Source: Rotaria sp. Silwood1
Taxonomy: Eukaryota; Rotifera; Eurotatoria; Philodinida; Philodinidae
Reading direction: 5' to 3'
DNA: 64,000 nt
Assembly (NCBI GenBank): GCA_905250075.1
Contig: CAJNOP010000015.1
Coordinates: forward strand, 78,610-142,609
Both the position numbers and the translations under genes were made by a program. Under the pieces are notes generated by a model, which saw only the letters and a list, made by a program, of their open reading frames with translations, searched no databases and was not told the origin of the DNA. Shown here piece after piece: positions 24,601 to 37,823 of this stretch. Positions within the stretch are counted from its first letter, which is position 1. Each line of letters starts with the position of its first letter.

Positions 24601-27215
24601 AGAATCTTTATTGATTTTGATATATTGAATAAATTTAGAAAAATGACTTATGGTTCAGCAAACGCATCTCTATATGAAATTCATCATAACAATGAAATAG
24701 TGAACTGTACGATTCCATCTGTTGATAAACATTATAGCAAATTGTAAATTTAAAACGGTGAAAAAAATTCTTAATTCTTGTTTTTCTTTTAAAAGAAATG
24801 ATGAAAATAATGAAACTCAAATTCAACGTCGATTTTCACCATTAAATATCAACAGTAAAAGTATTGATCATCTAAATGATATTTCGTCTGCTGTTTCATC
24901 TTCTATTAATCAACAAATACAATATCATAGTAGTACACAATTAACTGATCGATCAACAACATCTTATCGTCATCAACCAAAACTCATACGCACACAATCA
25001 AGTGATGAACAATTAAATCAATTTTCTATTTTTAGTCCAAGAAGTTCAAATATTACAACCGATTATAATGATCTCGATGATTCTAAGAATATTCTATCGC
25101 AAAAACAATATCTTAAAAATCCTCAATCAATACCATCTTCAACACGACAAGAAGCATTGCTTGAACAACAATTATCTACATCTTCTACATTAAATTATGC
25201 TTCAAATGGAATTCTATTAAGATCTAAACAACAAGAACATTCAACAAATATTTTACAAACATTATCAAAAAAGATGGATAAAAAATTCAAACGATATAGT
25301 TTAGATCAATATCAAACAGTCTCCAATAAACAACAACAAACATCAGAATTCAACATCAATCGATCATCAATGGCTTTTATGCCAAGTCAAAAAACGAATA
25401 TATATGCAAGTCAAACAAATAATAATCAAAATGTATCAATGTCATATCAGCAAATACAAGATGAATTTAATAATGAATTACAAGAACCACGACCTACGGT
25501 TAGAATATTTATTTATAGAATTTCTTTTTATCGAACTTTAATTTGCTTTTATAGCCTCGTGAAATTAATCAAGACTTTTTTCGTAGTCGAACAGTTGATT
25601 ATCATTCACCTAGAGACACAACACCTATTCCTCAACGAACATTTTCACGACAAACTGTAATTATTCAAATGCAAAGAAACCTGATTTTATGATATTATTT
25701 TATTTTATGATTTTCTAGCAATATCAAATAGTGTCAGATTTGATAGATCAAGTTGATAATGACTCAACAGGTTAGTGATTGATTATTATGTACATAGATA
25801 TGAAATCAATCTCATATTCATATAATTAGTTCCAACAACATATAAAACTAGTCGTAATTTTGAACAACAACTAAATCAGAAATATCCATGGTAGGTATTG
25901 TAATGTATTAGTCGTTTGTATCGACATGGAAAGAATGATTTTGTATAAATAATTAGAAAATAATCCTATTATGGAGTTGTACAGCTTAAAAATAAAGAAT
26001 GTTAATTTCTTGTAAAAGATTTTTAATTTATTTGAGTGATAGCAGGATTGAAATGCAAAAAAATAACAAAAGAACGAAAAATCTATGCTTTTCGACAAGG
26101 CAAAAGTTTTCGTAATATTAATTTCAGTTTTTGCAATTTAGATGATCTATGTTGAAAAGAAACTATAAATTATTATTTATCACAATACATACAGAGAAGA
26201 ATTGTATGATAAGTGTCTTAATTCTTCACTAACACTAATAATCTGCAAGTTAGAAAAAAGTATAAGTACAGCCAATATACGTAGACAGTCTTTTGTCTTT
26301 ATCAAGCGTAGAACTACCAACATTCATTAATTTCAAGAAAACCTGTGACCTTAAATTTAGCATGATAAATCGTCGAACGACGATACCTTCTTTATAAGAA
26401 GTGATACATAATCAATTAAAAGCTTTTGGTGTAACACTCATGTTTTTATCCTTAGCTTTGGACATTCAAAGTGATAGGAGAGGTTGAGCTCTTGTTTTGC
26501 TCTAATTGATATGACTTTTTTTTTTTTTTTTTTTTTTATAGAAGTAAGTCATGTTTTGCTCTGATTTAACTTAACAACATTTGCACTTGTGAAGAACAAA
26601 TACAATAATGTTCTGGCTATAACTCTATACATATATAATTCTTCTATTTTTATAGGATTTCTGAACAACGAAGATCTATTTATGGTAGTGATAGTTATTT
26701 AATTAGTTCGAATGGACATAATTCATGTTTCAACCGACCATTTGTAAGTTTAAATTTGTCATTTCCATATTTCATTGTGTTTTATTCTACATAGTATTCT
26801 CCAAAACAAAATGATTATATTCATATGAATAAAACAACCATAGTTTCTGAACAAGTAAGTATTCATATTGACTAATAGTCGATCATATTTTTGTGTTCAA
26901 AAAAATATCCTACAGGAACCAGCTCATGATCTAAACAAATCAACTAAATTATCATCAAAACAAAACCTGGCATCTTATCCTAAAACACCAATGGATTCAA
27001 ATAGAGTAAATAAAGAAAAAAGGAATTAGACATTTTCCTAAAAATATTATTCATATCGTCTATAGAGACAAAAATCAAGTACCAATTCATTTGGCGTTTA
27101 TCCATCTCCTCGAATGACTCCATCACATCTTGCTAATGGTATAATATCATCATCATATCAACGACAACAATCTATTCGATTTTTAAATAACAAATCTCGT
27201 CATGATGACAATTAA
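21611..27215 (+). CDS. CDKL5-like: CDKL5-like serine/threonine kinase with long Ser-rich tail
   Basis: Kinase exons: 21611-21671, 21729-21763, 21814-21859, 21917-22053, 22110-22343, 22406-22446, 23091-23131, 23184-23222, 23283-23392, 23452-23532 and 23595-23704 (or on to a stop at 23712-23714). Landmarks are GEGAYGVV (19-26), ATP-binding Lys41, catalytic HRDIKPEN (Asp134), DFG Asp152, activation-loop T169-D-Y171 and RWYRSPELL. The T-x-Y position equals that of human CDKL5, and GSPYGKPVD, GESDIDQLY and NPKFQGLKFP favour CDKL5 over CDKL1-4. Tail exons: 24796-25498, 25555-25656, 25719-25770, 25830-25890, 26656-26743, 26795-26854, 26916-27005 and 27066-27215. These are Ser/Gln/Asn-rich and probably disordered. 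The link across 23705-24795 fits in phase (TC|A), giving 746 aa; without it the kinase ends at 314 aa. A polyadenylation signal lies at 27307-27312. The kinase is certain; the tail join is probable. Confidence 0.85.
26518..26540. repeat. poly-T tract
   Basis: Uninterrupted run of more than 20 T within the CDKL5-like intron 25891-26655. It could be the A-tail of an old retroposed sequence on the minus strand, but no body of such an element is recognisable. Confidence 0.5.
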
Positions 27216-30020
27216 ATAATTATTTTTAAATCTTGTTAACGATAGTATCTTAGTGTATATTTTTTAGTTAAGATAAATCATAATTTGATTGTTGCTCATC
27301 TTTTTTAATAAAGAAAATGATTCGTTTCAAGATTATCTTTAGTTTTAAAGTATTTTTTGTTGTTCATAAAAGATAAATCAAATCTTTTAAACAACACTTA
27401 TAATTTTATTGAATTAATGGTAAATTTTAAAATTCAGTTGAACCAAATTTTGATTTAGTTGATATTAGGTTTTTGAAAAGAAAAATCAAACAATTCCTTT
27501 GGAAACTGAGTAATCAACAAATCGTAAAGCATAATAAATTTGCTAAGTTAGAACTTTTCATGTGTTTATTATCTGCTTGTTTTTATATATGGCGCCGTGT
27601 AGATAACGTTCTTAAATTCATCAGGTAGTAAGGTGGGAAATGAACTAAAGATTAGCAGTTTTTTGATGTAAAAGATTCTTCATTTAGTTTAGTTTCGATC
27701 TGCTTGAAAATAGATCAGACAAGTAACAAATTATAATTCAGAGTCAAAATTTAATAGTCTTTCTGAAGATGAAATCAGACATATTGTGCCTATTTTTGTT
27801 CAAGATTAGAGAGAGAACCTCTCAAAATATTGAAGAATTAGTTAAGCTAATTTCATAAGTCCTTGTGCAGGTGTGTTGAAAACTAATGAATTCAGTTATT
27901 TTGTAGAGCGGACAGTTGCCTATAAAACAGGAAATCGAACTAAACTGTCACTTTCAACCGAATGAAGCTATAAGGAATTTTCCAGGAGCTATATTCGATG
28001 GGAAACAGCCTGTCTTCGTCGAAAATTCGATTTTTGCAAAATGAGGGTTACAAGAGCATTACAGTTTAGATGCTTTATTGGAAGACAAGAAGGAATTAAA
28101 ATAATAGATTGTTTTTTTGTGGAAGACTTTATTCTCCAAGCTGAGATTTATGAACACAAGTTTTACGCAAATACACGAAAGATTTTTCTGTCCAAATTTT
28201 TCAGACCTTTGCAAGCATCGATCATCAAAGACGAAAACTACATACTTATATTAGACAAAATTATTTTCAATTCTCTTTTTTTTGTTGAAATATTTGAAAA
28301 AAATCGATTGATTAGTTTTTACATATCAAATAAACCTATACATTCTCGTTTAATATATGCATAGAGTGAACCTTGTGGTTGCTTGTTTCTTTTCATCAAT
28401 AAGAAACGTGAAATCAAAAAGCAAAAAAATTAATATTGGAAAAAAAGAATAAAACAATGGATCTAAGTAAATTTCTTCGTTTCACTATTTTATTTAATGA
28501 AGCATAATCAGGAATACTACTAAATTTCATTCTTGAAAATATCCTAAATCAGGAAATAAATGCGCTCTTTTTTTTTGATGACAATAAAATTAAAACACCT
28601 GAGATAAATTAGTCATACATATAATCTATTCTTTTTGAGCGTTAGAAAATTGTCCAAGTATAAATCATCACCCGAGATAACTAAATGTGAATTAATCATC
28701 AGATTTTTCAAGCTAGAAGAAAGTCATTTGTAATTTCTCTATTTGTTACAATTTTCGATATTAGTAATTTGATCTTCTTGATTCTATGTAAAGCTACACT
28801 TTGCAATGGAGCTCTTCGTTTGTAAGGCGTAAAATAAAAAGCGATGGTTACTCTTTTCTACACTACATAGAATAAATTTTGTTTTTCTCCTCTGAATATT
28901 ATCACTACTCAAGACCCATGAGGTTATATACAATCAATTTTTCTTTGCTACTGCTGCTGATTTTCTGCTCCTGCAAAGAATACGAAACTAGGTTGTTGCG
29001 ATGAAACCATCGGTCAACTCTCTTGAGACGTCATAGAATGTAATCATAGATATCACAATGAAATCACAAATCTTAAAAACTGTACGAGAAAACGGTGTCG
29101 ATGAATAAAGATCCGAAGACATATTAGTTGAAATGATAATGTTGAATGAATGTGATATCATCAGTAAATACCAAGAGTACAATATATATAATTCAACAAA
29201 CATGAGTAAATGCACACTCAATAAAAAATAAAAAAGGAATATCGATTACAACTAATGTAATCATATCTCTTCTTTGTCAACATTAATTATATTACATTTG
29301 AATTCTCTCAAAGATGCTCACTATTTATAGCTCAAAATGAAGTAAACTTTCTTTATTGTTGACTACTATATCATTATAATAGTAAACAATTATCATCAGC
29401 TGTAAAGACATCATTTGTGATCTTAGGTTTCTATTTATTACCAAATAAACAATAATAGCTAGAAATAAAACAATAGCAACCAGAAATTGTATACATGTAA
29501 GGATAGTTATAATTCTCACTAAGGTATAAATGAGTGTTTTTAAATGAAAATTATTCATTCAAATATATGATTTTGCAATGCGACAAATGAGTAAGTGCGA
29601 AAAAGAACTTGAATAATAGCAATATCATAATAACAGCCACATACTGTTTATAAAATTATATTAAACTGAGTTACTATGATTAGTTGTTTATTATTATATT
29701 GTTAACATTCTAGTTTTCTTTTCAAGTTACTGAATATCATTATATTTATTCATTTTGCTTTTAATCTGATCTTTACTGGATTTCATCTATCATATAGAAA
29801 CAATCATTATAGAATATTCGAGTATTTTTCGATATACTTAGTTGAATACTTCTTCATAAGCAATCATTAGATCTGTATCTGATGTTTGTGGCAAAATCTC
29901 ACTCTATTGATGATGTTCGATTCTTGACAGTTTTCTTATCACATTGTCAAGTAGTCATTAAATATAACTCTATTTGTACGTTTTTTTATTATTTAAGGAA
30001 AAATATGATTATGTATTTAT
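27216..30020. other. intergenic, nothing recognised
   Basis: AT-rich. A 107-codon frame at 28041-28364 has no recognisable domain, and AT-driven hydrophobic frames on the minus strand at 28988-29558 look like chance. The CDKL5-like gene's AATAAA lies at 27307-27312. Confidence 0.55.
27307..27312 (+). terminator. polyadenylation signal AATAAA
   Basis: AATAAA about 90 bp after the CDKL5-like stop at 27213-27215. Confidence 0.45.
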
Positions 30021-31103
30021 TTATTTTATTAAATTAACGAGTAAATTTCGATAAGCTTTTGTTTCATTAGCAATATTATGATATTTTTTAACATATTTTT
30101 CTGCTTGTCGTATTAATTCATTTCTTAATTCAGTACAATTATCAACTTCTACCAGATATTGAGCAGCTTCATCCGGTGTATCAAATAGAAAACCTGTTTT
30201 TCTATGTTTAATAACACTTGTATTGCCTGTATTACGACGTGCAAGTACTGGTACACCAAGTGTCATGGCTTCAAGCAAAGCTAAACACATTCCTTCATTA
30301 ATTGATGTATTAATATAAGCAAATGATGTTTTCATTAATGTATGAACAAAACTTTGAGATTGACCACCAATAAGTGTAAGATTTAATTGAGAATATGATG
30401 AACGTATATAATCACTTAAAATTTGATCATTTTCATAACCAACAAGAAAAAGATGATAATCATTATCATTTAAATATGATAAAAATTCTATAGCAAATAT
30501 TGGATCTTTAACAGAACGAATTTCACCTGTCCAAATAATTGTTTTCTTATTCATTGATATTGGTAAATGTTCAAAAATAAATGGTGATAAAAGAACACTT
30601 TGTGGTATAACTGTTATTTTACATGTTAGATAATTCTTATACATTGTTTCAACATATTTTTTCCATTCATAACTAAAACAAACAAGACCACTTGCACGTG
30701 GAATAATATATTCAAGTGTTGAAATCCATTTTGATTCACATGAATGTAAATCTGTACCAGCAAATATAAGTATTAATGGTGGAAGATCATTTTGTTCATC
30801 TTTATATATTGGTGTTAAAATATGTCCAGCTCGATAGGCATGTAAAGCAAGTACAGCTGAATATCGACGAATAGATGTTGATAAATTATCACATTCTGTA
30901 TGTGGTGTATCAACGGACACACAATCCACCAAATATTTTGTTGATCTTTGTAGTTCATAAGCTATACGTGAAGCTGTTGCTGCATTACCACTACCCGAAC
31001 GTAACGAAGAAAGTAGAAGAATACGTTTTGTATTATCAGAAGATGTCGATAACAGTGGTCTTACACTTCGAAATAGACCCATGACTGAATATTTTGACAA
31101 CAT
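30021..31103 (-). CDS. GLT1D1: GLT1D1-type glycosyltransferase (GT-B fold)
   Basis: Single uninterrupted exon of 360 aa, unlike its intron-rich neighbours. It belongs to glycosyltransferase group 1 (GT4-like, retaining), close to animal glycosyltransferase 1 domain-containing protein 1. The N-terminal Rossmann half contains RSGSGNAATASRIAYEL, ALHAYRAGH and FAGTDLH. The C-terminal donor-binding half contains GEIRSVKDPIFAIEF, LFLVGYEND and the family's E-x(7)-E signature in NEGMCLALLEAMTLGVPVLA. It finishes KTGFLFDTPDEAAQYL and EKYVKKYHN. The start used (31101-31103) is followed by a Ser-rich stretch; a second Met at position 8 is possible. The substrate of GLT1D1 is not established. Lack of introns suggests intron loss or retroposition. 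Confidence 0.9.
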   Translation of the reverse strand: MLSKYSVMGLFRSVRPLLSTSSDNTKRILLLSSLRSGSGNAATASRIAYELQRSTKYLVDCVSVDTPHTECDNLSTSIRRYSAVLALHAYRAGHILTPIYKDEQNDLPPLILIFAGTDLHSCESKWISTLEYIIPRASGLVCFSYEWKKYVETMYKNYLTCKITVIPQSVLLSPFIFEHLPISMNKKTIIWTGEIRSVKDPIFAIEFLSYLNDNDYHLFLVGYENDQILSDYIRSSYSQLNLTLIGGQSQSFVHTLMKTSFAYINTSINEGMCLALLEAMTLGVPVLARRNTGNTSVIKHRKTGFLFDTPDEAAQYLVEVDNCTELRNELIRQAEKYVKKYHNIANETKAYRNLLVNLIK

Positions 31104-33580
31104 TTCGAATGATTATATATGTCGCATATATCAACGCCCACATATCATACTTGAGAAAATAATAAAATATTTTAGAATAAAATAAAGGCGGGGCATCAGA
31201 TGTATATTTGTTTGCATTTATGTGCATAAAAAAGAAAACAATAGAATAGGGCATAGTGCAAATATTAAAATTCATTGAGATATCTGAATGTTGCGAAGAT
31301 ATTTCTTTTTTAATTAAATGATCAAAAAGAATATATATATATATATAGATCTGTAAAAGATATAAATATTGAAAAATTAATCTTTCAACAAAGATTGACG
31401 ATAAGTAGACACTTATTATAAAATTTAGCTTCTCTAAATATATGAATATTAAACAATACTACTGTTATATATTTGAATGCTATACATTTCGTTAAATTAT
31501 GTAGAGTGTATGTGGATTTAAGTCTCATAGTTTCGATCTAAAATTTTGATAGGAATACTGAATAAGAGATCAAACAAAGATTGTGTCTATCAGAGACTGA
31601 AAACTAGCCTGACTAATTTTCAAGAAGACAGTCGAGTGGTGTCAAATCTCAAATAAAAAAATAATTAATTTCACTGCGAGTTGCCTTTGTAAAAGTGCAA
31701 CGCAGCCGCACAAGATAAAACGAGCTTTAATTGATTTGGCTGGCATTGTTAATTTAATTTTCATACAATACAGCCTTTTTTACTTTATAACAGTTACACT
31801 GATTATGTGTATGATGATAGATTACTCCCATACAACATACTTCTTTTATTTTATTTTTAAATTTCTCCATTTTTGTGTATTACGATAAATCATCGTCTGT
31901 AAACTATGTGAGATTCTGTATTAACATTAGAATAAAAACTGGCGACAATTATGCATTAATATTAAAAACTCTATTTTAATGCACAAATGTATTTAAAAAA
32001 TTTAATTTAGATCAATATCAATTCTAGTGTGACATCTAATCATTTGCTACTGCAGTTCTAATATTTCGTCTATTCCTGATTAGAGACACTAGGACTACTC
32101 GATTCGATTTAGTATCTGCTTTCTACAACTAATATTGAATTTGATTGAAAAATGCTGTTAGTACAATTCCTACAGGGCTAAAATTTGAAACACGATCTAG
32201 CTGCTGTTGCTAGTCACCGAGAGATTGTCTTATTTAATCTATTTTGGGGATTCTTTCTCAAATCATCCTTTTACTTAATCCTTCAGAAATGTAATTAGGA
32301 AATAGTTCATAAAGTATAACGAGATGCTATTGATATACGGTCTCTAATCATATGCGAACAAATTTTGTCATGATCTATGGGGGAAGAAGATCTAAATTCT
32401 CACTCGTATACTTCAACACTTCTTTTAGGTTGTGTTTCACAGAATATATTAATGGTCATTAAGTTCTTTCAATGAATTCGAAATGCTAATGGCGTCAGCT
32501 TTTATTTTTAAGAATTCTAGGTCTTTATCAAATGTGTATTTAAAAATGATGTTGCTCGATAATCAGTGATGGTCCGATCGATAGATGTCAGAGGTGTAAC
32601 ATACTCGATCGTTGAAAATTTTTGTTTTTTTCTCTGCATTCTCTTAGAAAAAAGATATTCTTCCTTCGTACAAAATTGTGATTCCCGACTCTCAATATCG
32701 GCTGTTTCTGGCTACCACTGTTGATCGTCAAGTAACTACTTGTATAGATCTCAAGGAGTATGAGACTAGAATTACTAGCTATCCTGGCATGTTCCATTGC
32801 GTCTTTCAAAACTTCATCACTCACTTTCTGCGAATATTGTTCTATTATATTATACTTTCTGCAAATAAAAAAGATAAGCTTTTTGTGTCCTTATTTTTAG
32901 ATGTTATCGAGAACTATGATTGCCTGAAGAAATCCTTGAAGTTGTTGTGCTTTTTTTTGCTTCAGAAATGAAAGCATTGTATTCTTATTCATTAAAACAA
33001 TAAGAATAATAAGTCTTTACTTTAAAAATCATATCTAAATTAATAATAAATACAAAATATATGATTTGATATTAATCATTAAGATGAACCTTTTACGATT
33101 TAATGTAATGAATGTCAATATGTCAAGAGATTTTTCTCTCTTAATTCAATATAATTTAACAACCACTTTTTTTAAAGTAACCCGTTTCTAAGCAATGATT
33201 GTCGATCGAATAGTTTTTGTATTTCTTTTTTTTTTTTTTACTTTGGTGAAAGACAGATTGTCATTACCTTTATTCCTGAACACAATGATGAAATGCTGAG
33301 AATAAGGGAAAGAAAGAAAGAATAGAAAAAGAAAAACGAGAAGAGGTGGCATACTTGATTCTCAATTTTAAAGCTTCATTTTTTTTCTCACTTATACATT
33401 CGTATTATATCGAGAAAGAAAAGTGAAAGAGAAAAAAAGCTTTTTTTTTTTGTTTGTGTATGTTTCATAAAATTCATTGCTAATTGACAACAGAAGAAGA
33501 AAGAAAAAGAAAAGAAATCAGCTGCTATTTACCATCCTATTTGTTTGTGATTATTTTTGGAAAATTGAACAATAATTATA
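31104..33580. other. intergenic, nothing recognised
   Basis: Divergent promoter interval between GLT1D1 (-) and FTCD (+). It holds AT dinucleotide repeats near 31329-31350 and overlapping frames on both strands at 32588-32971 that resemble no protein. Part of 32160-32470 resembles 23806-24140. Confidence 0.5.
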
Positions 33581-35840
33581 ATGCAAAAAGTTATCGAATG
33601 TGTACCAAATTTTTCCGAAGGTCAACGAAAAGAAGTAATTTATACGATTATATTATTTGCTTTTTTCTTAACAAACATATGAGAATTATTATTAAGGTAA
33701 TTGATACGATAGCACATGCTATTGCTGGTGTTGAAGGTGTAGCTTTACTTGATATCGATCCAGGTTTATCAACAAATCGAACAATTTATAGTAAAACTAA
33801 AACATTAAATATACATATCATTTTGAATCGATTTGAGTATTTTCTTTTCTAATAGCATTTGTTGGACATCCACAAGGAGTTATTGAAGCAGCAATGGCTG
33901 CTGCTCGATCTGCATATAATTTAATTGATATGACAAGACATAGTGGTGAACATCCTCGAATAGGTGCTATGGTAATTGAGAAATTCTTTGAAAATGAAAG
34001 ATTTTTTTGTTTTTGTTTGAAATTATCTTTCAGGATGTTGTGCCATTTGTACCCGTTCAAAATGCAACAATGGCTGATTGTATTGATATAGCACGTGAAT
34101 TTGCTGATCGTTTAGCTATGGAATTAAATGTACCTGTTTATTTATATGGTGAAGCACAAGAAAAAGAATATCGACGAGAATTATCACAAATTCGTGAAGG
34201 TGAATATGAAGCACTTTATAGCAAAGTAAGATATAAAATTTTATGTGTACGTTGTAAAAGACTTTTTTTCTAGATTCGAAAACAAGAATGGAAACCTGAT
34301 TTTGGTAAGTATTTAAGTATTCATCTTTTTTTATTTAAAAAGAAATCATTATATTCTTAAGGACCTAATGAATTTATTCCATCTTGGGGGGCTACTTGTG
34401 TTGGTGCAAGAAAATTTTTAATTGCTTATAATGTTAATTTAATTGGCACAAAAGAACAAGCACATCGTATTGCATTAAATGTTCGTGAACAAGGACGAAG
34501 CAAAGATGAAGTAAATGTTAAAAGTAAAAGTTTAAAAAAAATACTTCTTTTCTTTTTTTTCTTTTCGTTCTAGCCTGGTAAATTAAAATGTGTTCGTGGT
34601 CTTGGTTGGTGGTTTGAAGAAGGCAATTTAGCACAGATATCATTAAATTTAACTGATTTTGAAGTAACAAATATTCATGTTGCATATAATCAATGTGTAG
34701 CTGAAGCTGAAATGCTTAATATTGGTGTATGTGGTTCTCAAATAGTTGGTCTTGTACCATTAAAACCATTATTAATGGCTGCTGAATATTTTATTGAAAA
34801 AGAAAATTTATTTATTCTTGATGAAGATCAAAAAATTCGTTTAGTTATACAACGTTTGGGTTTAAATTCCATTGCACCATTTATTCCAAAAGAACGTATT
34901 ATTGAATATATTATACGTGAACGAGAAGGACAAGATGATAGTTTAACTTCCATGGAATTAAGAGATTTAATTAAACATATTGGTGCACGAACATTAGTAC
35001 CTGGTGGAAGTTGTGTTACATCATTGGTAGCTACACTTGGTTCAGCACTTAGTACAATGTGTGCACTACTTACTTATGGAATGAGAAAAGTAAGAATTAG
35101 TTTGATGAAAGTAGAAAAAAAAATAATGTATGATTTTGATTATTTCTTTTTTTTGCTTTAATTATTAGTGGGAATCATTAGAAAAAGAAATTCGAATTAT
35201 TATTCCTCCATTACATGCAGCAACAAGAACACTGATGAGTACATTAGATACTGATACAGAAGCTTTCAATGCATATTTAACAGTACAAAAAATGGCAGAA
35301 ACCAATGAAGAAGAAAAACGTTTGTAAGTTGAAAAGCAAAATATTTTTTTTTTGAAATTATTTCATGTTATTTTTATTTTAGTAAGCAAATAACGGAAAA
35401 TCGTTGTTTACAACGATGTCTTGATGTTTCATTAGATATAGCTCGACAAATCAATGCTTTATGGGAACCACTTCAACGATTAACATCATTATTTAATGTT
35501 AATACAAAAGCAGATTTTTTAGTAAGTTTTAAAAAGATATTATAATAATTTACAAAAATAAACTCTTTATTAATAATAGGTTGGTATTAAATGTCTTGAA
35601 ACAGCTGTCTACGGTGCATGTAAACGTATCGAAATTTTTTCATCTTCATTATCGGAAATTAATGATGATAGCGATTCACAGACAAAGGTAAATATTTGAT
35701 TCTTTTCTTAATTTTATAAATTATGTTTATTTTTAATTTAGATGATACAAAATAATTATAAAGATGAAGCCAATAAATTACTTGAAACAGCTCAGAAAGA
35801 AGCACAAGCTATTTTAGCCTTAGCTGAAGCAAGAAATTAA
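33581..35840 (+). CDS. FTCD: formimidoyltransferase-cyclodeaminase
   Basis: Bifunctional histidine-degradation enzyme. It transfers the formimino group of formiminoglutamate to tetrahydrofolate, then deaminates the product to methenyl-THF. Eleven exons: 33581-33634, 33697-33790, 33856-33971, 34034-34225, 34274-34304, 34362-34510, 34574-35089, 35169-35323, 35383-35521, 35580-35687 and 35742-35840, all in phase; 550 aa (human about 541). The N-subdomain begins [11 protein letters not shown] and contains [17 protein letters not shown] and [11 protein letters not shown], with the catalytic-site His. The C-subdomain has FVPSWGA-type [38 protein letters not shown] and [14 protein letters not shown]. 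The linker [20 protein letters not shown] leads to the cyclodeaminase half ([19 protein letters not shown] onward). The usual PGGGS loop is PGGS-C here. A polyadenylation signal lies at 35909-35914. Confidence 0.96.
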
Positions 35841-35908
35841 CAGATATTGTGTTTATTTCTGATATAGTCTATGTGCTCACTAGTCTTCTTTTGTTTTATT
35901 TCTTAATC

Positions 35909-35914
35909 AATAAA
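35909..35914 (+). terminator. polyadenylation signal AATAAA
   Basis: AATAAA about 70 bp after the FTCD stop codon. Confidence 0.5.
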
Positions 35915-36723
35915 TGTTCAAAATATCATTGGTACAACTTAATGGTCACATTGAATGTCAACTAATACGCACAAGAGATCTGAAAAGTCATTGAGTCTAT
36001 GTTCCACTTATCCGAAATAGGTGTACAACAGGAAGATCATTTTGAATAGATATGTTTCATGTCTTCTATGTCCTTTTTGAAATGCAATATAAAATGCGCG
36101 TTGAATTGAAGGATTAAACATTTAGATCTAACCCCCTTCTCCCATAAATCGCAATTAATGCTTTAGCAACACCCTCGCATCACAGGTAAGAAACCGCATA
36201 CAGTTCCATCATTCATAAAAACTAAATAGATGTTTTTTTACAATAGTTTTGATACCCACACCTTTATGTTTTCAAATTCCTTGATGACTATCAATGTTGG
36301 AGAAAAATATCGTGAATCTGGTGTTTTTTTTATTTAATTAATCATAGTATTGTGAAGAAACTGAGAAGGAAGTCTTGTCTCTCAACCCTTGGATATTTCT
36401 TATTTTTATAAGGAAGAAGCACTAGCCTTCAAATACTAACACTTCAAAAGATCTCAAGATGTCGCGTGAAACTTAAGAAAATGACTTCAAGATTTTCCGT
36501 AGTTCCTTCTATTGAAAACATCGTCCTTTTATAGCATATTTATTCTCAGTTTTTACAAAAAGAAGTTAATAAAAAGATGCATATTATAACTATCTAGTTT
36601 TCATATTTATGTTTAATTTTGGTACTAATTCGAAACATTCAGTTCCTTATTACAGATCAGATATGAATCAAAGATCAGTTGCTATAAGTTTTTGACCACA
36701 GAATGAAATACATAGAAGTTCGT

Positions 36724-36783
36724 AGAGAAAGACTACTTCTATCTAATAGTGTATGCATTATTAGATAGAGAAACTCTTTCTCC
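36724..36783. repeat. imperfect inverted repeat (hairpin)
   Basis: CTATCTAATA at 36739-36748 pairs with TATTAGATAG at 36759-36768 around a 10-base loop. The flanks (AGAGAAAGACTACTT against GAAACTCTTTCTC) continue the pairing imperfectly to about 25 bp per arm. No terminal duplication or conserved RNA family was seen; it may be a small foldback relic. Confidence 0.45.
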
Positions 36784-37787
36784 CGAAGCTTATGTATACT
36801 GAGTGTAGCAAAAGTTTTGTGATAAATTTTGTTTTGCATAAAACTTTAAGTGGAGACATGATAAAACGTTGATCATGTTTTTTCAAAAGATGCACCATTG
36901 AATACTGTACTCGGCTCACAAGACCAAATTCTTATAGCTATTTTCGAAAGGAAAAGCCGAAAATTGTTGAATTTTGTTCATTCGATTTGGCTATTATGTT
37001 TGATACAAATTAAAGGCATAGTATGGCCTTCAAAGTGTGAGGATTTTTACTCATCGTCATCTGAAATACAAGTGAAAAATATCGTCTCTGTCGATTAATT
37101 AGGATCTTCCGTCACGAAATAAATGTTTTTAACCATGTTAAACTTCCTCAACTGCTGAAAGTAAATAATAAAACAAGAATTAAGCTCAACCAAATATGAC
37201 CATAAGAGCTTGAATCTAGCTGAAGATGATGAAGATATGTTGAGGAGAAATCAGTAATGATCTCATAAGAAGTATTAGTGGATTGATGAACGTTTTAGCT
37301 GTTTAAATTGTTTGAGATAGTTCATTTTATCTAACAGTAATTTGATTCAAAACGATCACAGTGGTCAAATCACAGAATGGGCTTCTTCGAATTTTTCCAT
37401 GTGCGAGACAAGAACATGATAACACATATTTAGCGTTAATAGTCTATTAAAATTTTGAACATAGCTATAAAGATTTAGTCTTATGATCCGAGTAGAACAT
37501 TGAATGGTACATCTTTTTACAAAAAAATATCAAAGTTGTATCATATTTCTGAATAGAATTGCATGCAAAACAAAGAATTGCACAAAACTTTTGCCACATT
37601 CGATATTCCTTTCTATAGAAAAAAATTATCGAAAAACTTATAGCCACCTTTTCGACATTTAATAGATCGAACAATGAAATTCTGCCAAAAAATAAATAGC
37701 TAGTAATTAGTATAACTAAAATGTAATACAAAATAGAAAAGATTCTCTTTTTGTTTTGAATTGAAACAAATGAATGCCTCATTTTAG

Positions 37788-37793
37788 TTTATT
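37788..37793 (-). terminator. polyadenylation signal (TTTATT on + strand)
   Basis: AATAAA on the minus strand, about 30 bp after the stop of the vWA gene. Confidence 0.45.
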
Positions 37794-37823
37794 TAATAAA
37801 AAACATGTCTGCTTTTTTTCTTT

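Larger units (their letters stand above)
35841..37823. other. intergenic between convergent genes; one hairpin
   Basis: AT-rich, with no gene recognised. A frame at 36898-37098 resembles nothing. The AATAAA at 35909-35914 serves FTCD, and TTTATT at 37788-37793 would be the signal for the minus-strand vWA gene. An imperfect hairpin lies at 36724-36783. Confidence 0.55.
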
